Origin: Cucumibacter marinus DSM 18995
GTDB taxonomy: Bacteria; Pseudomonadota; Alphaproteobacteria; Rhizobiales; Devosiaceae
DNA: 64,000 bases
NCBI RefSeq assembly: GCF_000429865.1
Contig: NZ_AUCR01000010.1
Location: 135,166-199,165, forward strand
Direction of reading: 5' to 3'
Part shown: positions 1 to 6,507 of the stretch, one piece after another
Numbering within the stretch: position 1 is the first letter of the stretch
How the letters are laid out: each line of letters begins with the position of its first letter
Translations under genes and position numbers: made by a program
Notes under the pieces: model-generated
What the model was told of the DNA's origin: nothing
The model's database searches: none
Seen by the model: only the letters and a program-made list of their open reading frames with translations

Positions 1-821
1 TCCTGTTCACCGCCGTCTATACCAACCGCGTTGCCCACGAAGCGCGTCAGCTCGCCGATGCGCTGACCGCGACCGAACTGGTGCTGGCTCGAGAACAGCA
101 CCTTTCCGTCCTCGACGGGCTTGCTGCGGCCGCCGCCCATGAGCTCGGCACCCCGCTTGCCACCATCGCGCTGGCGGCACGGGAGATGCAGACCGATCTC
201 TCCGACACCGAGGCGCTCAAGGAGGATGTCGACCTCATTGCCGAACAGGCGGCGCGTTGCCGCGCCATCCTCACCAAGCTGCGCAGCCTCGATGCCCATG
301 ACGAAACCATGTTCGGCTCGATTTCGCTGACCGACCTTGTGGCCGAGGTGATCGAGCCGCATCGCGATTTCGGCGTTGTCATTTCCATTGAAAAGGGCCG
401 CACGTCAGGGGAGGAACCGCGCATCCGCCGCAACGCAGGGCTGTTATATGGCCTCGGGAATCTCATCGAGAACGCCATCGACTATGCCAAGACCGCGACG
501 GATATCACCCTTGAATGGACCGCGGAGACGGTACGCATCGTCATCACCGACGACGGGCCCGGTTTCCCGCCCGATCTTGTCACCAAGCTCGGCGAGCCCT
601 ACCTGACCACCCGTCCTTCCGACCGTTCGGACAGCGACCCCACCGAACCCGGCGGCCTTGGACTGGGAATCTTCATCGCCAAGACCCTGCTCGAGCGGTC
701 CGGCGCCACGCTCTCATTCGGCAATAAAAGCCTTGATGGCCGGGCCCAGGTGGTCATCCGCTGGCCCCGCCCTGCCGTTGAATACAAGGAAGTCGCGCAA
801 CAATCGGATCCCGCGCTTTGA
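1..821 (+). CDS. actS: Sensor histidine kinase ActS/RegB/PrrB family, 5' end outside the window
   Basis: This is the cytoplasmic end of a membrane-bound redox-sensing histidine kinase that phosphorylates the response regulator encoded next. The reading frame is open from base 3, with no start codon, so the membrane domain lies upstream of the window. Visible parts are the dimerisation/H-box AAAHELGTPL (phospho-accepting His codon at 138-140), the N-box NLIENAIDYA, the G1 box DDGPGF and the G2 box GGLGLGIFIAKTLL, all intact. The H-box wording and the tight link to an ActR-like regulator place it in the RegB/PrrB/ActS group rather than among generic kinases. The partial state is due only to the window edge. 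Confidence 0.9.
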   Translation, partial: LFTAVYTNRVAHEARQLADALTATELVLAREQHLSVLDGLAAAAAHELGTPLATIALAAREMQTDLSDTEALKEDVDLIAEQAARCRAILTKLRSLDAHDETMFGSISLTDLVAEVIEPHRDFGVVISIEKGRTSGEEPRIRRNAGLLYGLGNLIENAIDYAKTATDITLEWTAETVRIVITDDGPGFPPDLVTKLGEPYLTTRPSDRSDSDPTEPGGLGLGIFIAKTLLERSGATLSFGNKSLDGRAQVVIRWPRPAVEYKEVAQQSDPAL

Positions 822-873
822 CGCCACGACAAGGCTTGGCTTAAAAGGAGGCGCGAAACTGGATGACAACACA

Positions 874-1425
874 ATGACGACCGTTCAGGACCTCATGGAT
901 CAGGACCGTTCCCTGCTGCTTGTCGATGACGACAAGCCCTTCCTCACCCGCCTCGAGCGGGCGATGGCCAAGCGCGGCTTCGACGTGCGCACCGCCGATT
1001 GCGTCGCCGCGGGGCTTGCGGCGGTCAAATCCGATCCGCCCGCCTTTGCGGTCGTCGACATGCGGCTCGGCGATGGCAACGGCCTCGATGTGGTTGAGGC
1101 TCTCAAATCGGTGCGCGAGGATGCGCGCGTCGTCGTGCTCACGGGCTATGGCAACATCGCCACCGCAGTGCTCGCAGTGAAGCTCGGCGCGGTCGACTAT
1201 CTCGCCAAGCCGGTTGATGGCGACGATGTCTTCAAGGCCCTCATCGCTGAAGGCGATGACAAGCCGGACCCGCCTGACAATCCCATGTCCGCCGATCGCG
1301 TGCGTTGGGAACATATCCAGCGGGTCTACGAGCTGTGCGACCGCAATGTCTCCGAGACCGCCCGCCGGCTGAACATGCACCGGCGTACCTTGCAGCGGAT
1401 TCTGGCCAAGCGCGCACCGCGCTGA
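874..1425 (+). CDS. actR: Response regulator ActR/RegA/PrrA family
   Basis: A 183-residue two-domain regulator: a receiver with acidic pocket VDDD near residues 17-20, phospho-acceptor Asp62 in VVDMRLGDGNG and Lys in LAKPV, then a Fis-type helix-turn-helix at about residues 140-180 (NVSETARRLNMHRRTLQRIL). This is the compact RegA architecture, which controls energy and redox genes. It lies 52 bp after actS on the same strand. The ATG at 874 fits the family N-terminus, but the only good Shine-Dalgarno (AGGAGG, 846-851) is 22 nt away and better placed for an ATG at 863, which opens a four-codon frame ending in TGA at 875-877. Translation of actR is therefore probably coupled to that mini-frame. 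Confidence 0.9.
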   Translation: MTTVQDLMDQDRSLLLVDDDKPFLTRLERAMAKRGFDVRTADCVAAGLAAVKSDPPAFAVVDMRLGDGNGLDVVEALKSVREDARVVVLTGYGNIATAVLAVKLGAVDYLAKPVDGDDVFKALIAEGDDKPDPPDNPMSADRVRWEHIQRVYELCDRNVSETARRLNMHRRTLQRILAKRAPR

Positions 1426-1430
1426 TTACC

Positions 1431-1600
1431 GCGAGCCCCGAAAAGTTGCAGACTTTTCGGACAAGGCGAAACGGGAAGCAAAGCGAGCCCCGAAAAGTTG
1501 CAGACTTTTCGGACAAGGCGAAGCGGGAAGCAAAGCGAGCCCCGAACCGGAGGTCCGCGTCAGCGAACAGTTGCAGACTTTTCGGACAAGGCGAAGCGGC
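1431..1600. repeat. Three-copy 52-bp intergenic repeat containing hairpins
   Basis: The unit starting GCGAGCCCCGAA recurs at 1431, 1483 and 1535, a period of 52 bp. The first two copies hold a perfect hairpin: arms CCGAAAAGT and ACTTTTCGG around TGCAG (first copy 1438-1460). The third copy keeps the right arm and downstream part but has a diverged left arm. The 310-bp gap between actR and the next gene holds nothing else. Similar hairpins are, to my knowledge, common between genes in Hyphomicrobiales; a termination, mRNA-stability or REP-like role is possible but not shown. Confidence 0.85.
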
Positions 1601-1735
1601 AGGTAACCCGCGTGCCGCGCTGAGCCATCCATCTGGCGGCGCTGGGTTTTCGCTCTGTCAGGGCCGACATGTCTTGAGTTTGTGAAGGGCACGGCCTAGC
1701 CTCAGGCCAACCCCTTCGACCGGCCCAGGATCCCT

Positions 1736-3340
1736 ATGACCGTCACTCTTTCCTTTCATGGCGCCGCCGGCACCGTCACCGGCTCTTGTTACCGTATTAC
1801 CCATCCCAAGGGCCGCTTTCTGATCGATTGCGGCATGTTCCAGGGCAACAAGACGGTCCGGGCGCTCAACAATAAGTCGTTTCCCTTCGATGCGTCGGGG
1901 ATCGACTTTCTGCTGCTGACCCACGCCCATATCGACCATTCGGGGCTGATCCCGAAACTGGTCAAATACGGCTTCAAGGGACCGATCCACGCCACCGGGC
2001 CAACCGCTGGTCTCCTCGAGTTCATGCTCGCCGACAGCGCCGGAATTCAGGAAAGCGAGGCTGAACGCGAAAACCGCAAGCGCGAGCGCCGCGGGCAGAA
2101 GCCTGTCGAACCGCTTTACAATCTCGAACACGCCGAAGAGGCGCTCAAGCGCTTCAAGGCCCACGACTATGAGGAGTGGATCGAGCCGGGACCGGGTGTG
2201 AAATGCCGGTTCTGGAATGCCGGTCACATTCTCGGCTCGGCCTCGATCGAAGTCCGAGTCGAGGACGAGAATGGCGATCCCGTCCATATCCTGTTTTCTG
2301 GCGATCTGGGACCCGATGAAAAGGTCTTCTATCTCGAGCCCGACGCCCCGGCCGGCTTTGACTACATCCTTTGCGAATCGACCTATGGCGGCCGCGAACG
2401 CGCCGATTATTCGCTCGATGAGCGTCGCAGGGTGCTCGCCAAGGAAATCAATGACGCGATGGAGCGCGGCGGCAATCTGGTCATGCCGACCTTTGCCGTC
2501 GAGCGCAGTCAGGAGCTGCTGCATGACATCGGAGTGCTGATCAAGCGCGGCGAGATCAACCCTTCGCTGGTCTTCCTTGATTCCCCGCTCGCCCGCCGGG
2601 TTACCCGCGTGTTCAAGCAGTTCGCCCCGACCATGCAGGATATCGAGTTGCCGCCTGAAGAGCTGTTCGCAGACGAACGCTTTCGGATCGTTGAATCGGT
2701 GCAGGAATCAAAGGACATCAACAACATCAAAGGCGGCGCGATCATCATGTCCGCCTCGGGCATGTGTGATGCCGGGCGCATCAAGCACCATTTGCGCAAC
2801 AATCTCTTCCGTCATGATGCGACCGTTCTGTTTGTCGGCTATCAGGCCCCCGGAACGTTGGGAAACATCATTCAGTCCGGCGCAGACGAGGTCCGAATCC
2901 ATGGCCGCGAGGTCAAGATCCGCGCCGCCATTCGCACCATCTCCAACTATTCCGCCCATGGCGATCACTCGGAGCTGATGGATTGGATCTCCGAACGGCT
3001 GCCGGCCCATGGTGCCATTTTCCTCACTCATGGCGAGGATGAGGGCCGCGAGGCCATGACCCAGGCGCTGGAGCGCGACAAGGGGCTCGGCCCCGACAAG
3101 GTGATCTCGCCCGAACTTGATGATCAGTTCGACCTGCGCGCTTCTGGTATCGGTGACGTCCACAAGCCCGAGAAACGGCGGATCGAAAAGGCGCAGATGA
3201 CCGACGACTGGCACAATGAATATGCCCGCTTCTCGCTCGATCTGTCAGAGGTGATCACTGCCGCCGAGAACGACCATGAACGGCTGGAGATCATGAAGGC
3301 GGTCAAATCCGCACTCGAAAAGGCGAGAGCCACCGAATAG
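1736..3340 (+). CDS. Metallo-beta-lactamase/beta-CASP RNA-processing-type hydrolase
   Basis: A 534-residue cytoplasmic protein of the beta-CASP branch of the metallo-beta-lactamase fold, the group containing CPSF73-like and archaeal/bacterial RNA nucleases. The zinc motif THAHIDH is at residues 62-68, with further ligands in GHILGS and SGDLG. The beta-CASP part follows with SASGMCDAGR, and the C-terminal half carries the RMMBL-type motif SNYSAHGDHSEL. Length and motif order match the bacterial 'MBL fold RNA exonuclease' family. It stands alone between the hairpin repeats and the convergent mmcB. Nuclease activity on RNA is inferred from the family; a DNA substrate cannot be excluded. Confidence 0.9.
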   Translation: MTVTLSFHGAAGTVTGSCYRITHPKGRFLIDCGMFQGNKTVRALNNKSFPFDASGIDFLLLTHAHIDHSGLIPKLVKYGFKGPIHATGPTAGLLEFMLADSAGIQESEAERENRKRERRGQKPVEPLYNLEHAEEALKRFKAHDYEEWIEPGPGVKCRFWNAGHILGSASIEVRVEDENGDPVHILFSGDLGPDEKVFYLEPDAPAGFDYILCESTYGGRERADYSLDERRRVLAKEINDAMERGGNLVMPTFAVERSQELLHDIGVLIKRGEINPSLVFLDSPLARRVTRVFKQFAPTMQDIELPPEELFADERFRIVESVQESKDINNIKGGAIIMSASGMCDAGRIKHHLRNNLFRHDATVLFVGYQAPGTLGNIIQSGADEVRIHGREVKIRAAIRTISNYSAHGDHSELMDWISERLPAHGAIFLTHGEDEGREAMTQALERDKGLGPDKVISPELDDQFDLRASGIGDVHKPEKRRIEKAQMTDDWHNEYARFSLDLSEVITAAENDHERLEIMKAVKSALEKARATE

Positions 3341-3361
3341 CGATTTCTCCAGGAAAGCGGC

Positions 3362-3838
3362 CTACCGGGGGCCCGGATCCATCAGCCCGTGCACCCGGTC
3401 GGCGCCCAGCCGCACCAGTTTGAGCATCATCGCCTTGCGCCGCGCCGGGGCCAGATTGTCTGCCGGCGCATCGCGCAGCACTTCCGCACCATGCCCGTCG
3501 GCGACCAGCAGCCCTTCAGTTTCGGGGAAAATGTCCGCGTCAAGCTCTGGCGGCTTGGCGAAATAGAACCGGTCGCAGAAATCCCGGTAATGGTGCCATT
3601 TGCCGTCGGCCCGGAAATCGGCAAGCGAAGATTTGATCTCGACGATCCAGATCTCTCCCCTGGGCCCGACCGCCAGCACGTCGGCCCGGCGGCTGTTGGC
3701 CAGCGCCACCTCCGCGAAACAGCAAAAATCGAAACGCCCGCGCAGCATGCGCATCACCCCGCGCTGAATCATCAGCGCAGTGTCCGATTGCCGCCCGTCG
3801 GTGATCAGCGGGCCGGTTTCGCCCGAAGTCTCGCTCAT
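3362..3838 (-). CDS. mmcB: MmcB family DNA repair/stress protein
   Basis: A 158-residue protein with the MmcB (PF06319) signature. It has a PD-(D/E)XK-like core with RADVLAVG followed by IWIVEIKSS, resembling a restriction-nuclease fold, and conserved segments DFRADGKWHHYRDFCDRF and ETEGLLVAD. In Caulobacter, mmcB belongs to the DNA-damage response; its exact reaction is not settled. The ATG at 3838 is chosen because the frame upstream runs through a 16-bp tandem repeat whose period is not a multiple of three and so is unlikely to be coding. It is convergent with the beta-CASP gene 21 bp away. Confidence 0.85.
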   Translation of the reverse strand: MSETSGETGPLITDGRQSDTALMIQRGVMRMLRGRFDFCCFAEVALANSRRADVLAVGPRGEIWIVEIKSSLADFRADGKWHHYRDFCDRFYFAKPPELDADIFPETEGLLVADGHGAEVLRDAPADNLAPARRKAMMLKLVRLGADRVHGLMDPGPR

Positions 3839-3840
3839 GA

Positions 3841-3922
3841 CCGAATCCAAATCTGCCCGAATCCAAGTTGGCCCGAATCCAAGTTTGCCCGAATCCAAGT
3901 TTGCCCGAATCCAGGTTTGCCG
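3841..3922. repeat. Five-copy 16-bp tandem repeat upstream of mmcB
   Basis: The word GAATCCAA/GG recurs at 3843, 3859, 3875, 3891 and 3907, exactly 16 bp apart; the middle copies read GAATCCAAGTTTGCCC. The array ends three bases before the mmcB start codon, so it forms its 5' leader or promoter region. The spacing is about one and a half helical turns. It does not match the alphaproteobacterial LexA box GTTC-N7-GTTC. Confidence 0.85.
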
Positions 3923-3965
3923 GAAGACCGAGCCTAGAAAGCCAGGCCCGGTGCGGCAAGCGCGA

Positions 3966-5126
3966 TCAGGCTTCGGCCGGCTTGGCTGCGGGCCTGGTGG
4001 ACATGCGGTGAGTGAACACGAAGCTCAGCAATACCATCGGCAGGATGACGAGGAAGCTGGCGCGGTTCCCGAAATGCTCGGCGACGAAACCGAGCAGCGG
4101 CGGTCCGAGGAAGAAGACCAGAAACGCGGTCTGCCCGAGCGCGGCGACATTGATTTCCGCCGGTCGGTCGGTCCGCCCCGCGGCTTCCGAAACCACAAGC
4201 GGGTAGATCGCCGAAGCACCGACGCCCATCAGCGCAAAGCCCAGGATCGCTAGCTCCGGGGTCGGCGCGAAGCCGACCAGCAACAGCCCGGCCGTGGCAA
4301 TGCAAAGCAGGAAATAGGTCACTTGCCGTGCCCCGAACCGGTCGACAACACTGTCGGCGCCGACCCGCGCGAGCCAGATCGAGGCCGAGATCGCGATCAG
4401 GCTCATCGAAGAGACGAAGGGTTCGCTCTCGAAAACGTCGCGCATATAGATCACCGACCAGTCAAATCCGGCCCCCTCGACCAGGGAAGCCGACAACGCC
4501 ACCGCACAAAGCGCCAGAATGCCGGGTGTCGGTATCGCGAAAACCGGGGTCTTTTGCTTGGAACCCTTGGGATGACGGCGCGGCGCAGGCGTGAACCCCC
4601 GCATGGCGATAAAGGCGCCTCCGGCCAGGACCGGCAGCATCAAAGCGAGGTGGATGACCATCGACACCTCGAACTGGCGCATCAGCCCCCCGATCACGGC
4701 GGAGGAGAAAAAGCCAAGGCTCCAGAAACTGTGAGCGCGATTCATGATCCGGCGACCGATGGCGGCCTCGGTGCGGTCCGCCTCGACATTGAGGACGATC
4801 TCAAGCATCCCGACCATCACCCCGCCAAACACCATGATGCCGAACACGGCAACTGGCATGCCCGAAGCCGCAGCCAGCAACTGGCAAAGTGCGCTTACCG
4901 TGATGGTGATGATGACGGTGCGTTTGACGCCAAGCCATTCGATGATCGGCGTGCAGAAGGTCATCGCAAACAGCATGCCCACCGACCAGCCGATCACCAC
5001 CATCCCGAACGGACCCTCCGAGAGGCCGAGTTCCACCTGCAGATCGGCAAAGCGGGACAACAGTCCCCCGATCGTCAGGGCAAAAAGATAGAAGGCGGCG
5101 TAAACGCGGTGTTGTGGTGCGATCAT
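3966..5126 (-). CDS. MFS transporter
   Basis: A 386-residue major facilitator permease with about twelve hydrophobic segments. The first (VYAAFYLFALTIGGLLSRF) follows a very short cytoplasmic start, and a basic loop (PAPRRHPKGSKQK) sits near the middle as in the usual 6+6 layout. The ATG at 5126 is preferred over upstream starts because AAGGA lies at the proper distance and the extra 49 upstream residues are hydrophilic and unlike the family. Substrate is not deducible; the fold resembles fucose/YbjJ-like permeases. It is alone in its transcription unit, and palindromes upstream (5250-5277, 5280-5304) suggest local regulation. Confidence 0.85.
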   Translation of the reverse strand: MIAPQHRVYAAFYLFALTIGGLLSRFADLQVELGLSEGPFGMVVIGWSVGMLFAMTFCTPIIEWLGVKRTVIITITVSALCQLLAAASGMPVAVFGIMVFGGVMVGMLEIVLNVEADRTEAAIGRRIMNRAHSFWSLGFFSSAVIGGLMRQFEVSMVIHLALMLPVLAGGAFIAMRGFTPAPRRHPKGSKQKTPVFAIPTPGILALCAVALSASLVEGAGFDWSVIYMRDVFESEPFVSSMSLIAISASIWLARVGADSVVDRFGARQVTYFLLCIATAGLLLVGFAPTPELAILGFALMGVGASAIYPLVVSEAAGRTDRPAEINVAALGQTAFLVFFLGPPLLGFVAEHFGNRASFLVILPMVLLSFVFTHRMSTRPAAKPAEA

Positions 5127-5249
5127 GTGTTCAAATCCTTGGCCCGCAAGGTTCAGGCGGGAACTTCCGGGATTGGCGTCCATCCGCGAAGGGCGGAAAC
5201 CGTCGGGCCTGCCGTTCGCATAGCACCGGACCAAGGAGGGCGGTACTGG

Positions 5250-5304
5250 TTTTATGTCTACACATGTTGCCATAAAAATCCAGCCAGGTCTGCGTATTGG
5301 CTGG
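5250..5304. promoter_or_regulatory. Palindromes upstream of the MFS gene
   Basis: Two perfect inverted repeats lie 124-178 bp upstream of the permease start. The first has arms TTTTATG (5250-5256) and CATAAAA (5271-5277) and contains ATGTCTACACAT, which resembles GntR-type operators. The second has arms CCAGCCA (5280-5286) and TGGCTGG (5298-5304). No regulator gene is adjacent. Confidence 0.4.
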
Positions 5305-5338
5305 CGTGCTGCGGTTACTTTGGGTGAAGTGTGAACGT

Positions 5339-5366
5339 AAAAAGGGGCGCCTTTTGCAGGCGCCCC
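5339..5366 (-). terminator. Rho-independent terminator on the minus strand
   Basis: Perfect 8-bp stem GGGGCGCC (5344-5351) with GGCGCCCC (5359-5366) around a seven-base loop, followed on the minus strand by five T residues (5343-5339). It is oriented to end transcripts arriving from the gene at 5740-6339 or from something between 5367 and 5739. Confidence 0.8.
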
Positions 5367-5739
5367 ACCGGCCTGAGGGGAGGGAGGGGATCAGGCCGCC
5401 TCATTCGCCACCATGCCACAAGAGGTAGCGTGGCGCCCGGTACCGGGGGGTTGAGGGGTGGACCGGCCGGACACAGGCAAAGCATGCGCTCAACAGGTTA
5501 ACTGTGTCTTTAATTCTTCCGCCGGTAAAACAGCTACGAAAATTGCGCAATATTGCGATAGATGGACCACAATACTGAATATGTTCAATAAAATCGCCGA
5601 GAATTGTGGACCGTAATCCATGGTCCCTGGTTGGCGCTGGCGGGCGGCGGCGGAAACCCATTAGGCTGAATTTCGCCAATACCGGAAACGATAGAGGTCA
5701 TTTCGGGGGGGGGGCTGGGGTCCTCAGGAAAGCCGATCG
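5367..5739. other. Gap without a recognisable gene
   Basis: About 370 bp between a minus-strand gene and a minus-strand terminator. Open frames here (for example 5401-5679) have no start context or recognisable family. It holds a ten-G run at 5705-5714, just beyond the stop codon of the next gene, and AT-richer sequence around 5500-5600. An untranslated 3' region or a small RNA is possible; I cannot support either. Confidence 0.5.
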
Positions 5740-6339
5740 CTAGAGGGCAATCAGCTCGGCATCGGCCTCGGGATCGACAACGTCTTCCTTCAGCACCTGA
5801 ACCCCGGACATGCTGTCGCGCAGGATCTCGTAGCGCCGATAGGCGTGGCCGCCTTCCTCACGTCCGTTCTGGGGGGACTTGGAGCCCGCGCCCAGAGCCG
5901 CCAGCCGGGCACGGCGATCCGGGCCGACATAATTCTCGGTGGCGAAATAGACGATCTTGCGGCCGGTCTGGAACTGCAGCCGGCGTGCCAGCTGGTCGGG
6001 GCTGGTGGGCAGAATCACCACATCGTCAAACCCGCAAGCGATCGAGCGCAGGATATCGGCGCGCGATGGATTGGCGGCAAAGCAGATCAATGGTGCAAAC
6101 CGGATGCGATTATCGCTCGCATGCCGGATCTCTTCGACCTGGTCATGGATCGGCGCGAAGTCGCTTGTGAGGTGAAACACGAAATAGCAAAGCGGGGTCA
6201 GCCGCGATTGATGGACGGCACCCTCGATATGCGTATGGCGGCGTTCAACTTCGAACCCGCATGGCGCGATCAGCTCGCTGATCCGCGCGCGTACGGCCTC
6301 GTCCGGCCCCATATTGATGGCGCAAGCGCTCATGGACAT
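5740..6339 (-). CDS. Degenerate receiver-like protein with PDRR motif
   Basis: A 199-residue cytoplasmic protein. Residues 45-125 have the alternating hydrophobic pattern of a CheY-like receiver (LCYFVFHL, FAPLICFAA, FDDVVILPTSPDQLARRL), but the usual phospho-acceptor motif is not visible, so it is probably a pseudo-receiver. After it comes YVGPDRRAR, a short motif I associate with the C-termini of small alphaproteobacterial regulators. The C-terminal 40 residues are charged. It is a single-gene unit, probably ended by the terminator at 5339-5366. Function unknown; a protein-interaction role in signalling is a guess. Confidence 0.65.
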   Translation of the reverse strand: MSMSACAINMGPDEAVRARISELIAPCGFEVERRHTHIEGAVHQSRLTPLCYFVFHLTSDFAPIHDQVEEIRHASDNRIRFAPLICFAANPSRADILRSIACGFDDVVILPTSPDQLARRLQFQTGRKIVYFATENYVGPDRRARLAALGAGSKSPQNGREEGGHAYRRYEILRDSMSGVQVLKEDVVDPEADAELIAL

Positions 6340-6507
6340 GGGTCATCTGCCCTCCCGCAGACGGCTGTCCCCGTATTTTTACGCTCGGAATGTTACGAGG
6401 TAGTTAGCGAATCCGTTCAGTACCGGAAATTCAGTTAAGCGTTTCCACAAATTGCCCAAATCGGATGTAATGAAGAAAGGGCGGGGTGTCGGAAAAGAGG
6501 GATTATC

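Noticed and set aside
1431-1600. CRISPR-like array
   Set aside because: Only three units with 52-bp period, repeats including the spacers, hairpins in each unit and no cas genes; it is a duplicated intergenic hairpin element.
3389-3937. 182-residue plus-strand frame opposite mmcB
   Set aside because: It is the antisense shadow of mmcB and of its tandem repeat; no ribosome site or family features.
5401-5679. 92-residue minus-strand frame
   Set aside because: No start context, no recognisable composition or motif, and it ends in sequence unrelated to known small proteins.
5705-5714. Phase-variable G10 tract controlling the receiver-like gene
   Set aside because: The tract lies downstream of that gene's stop codon on the minus strand, so it cannot shift its frame or promoter.
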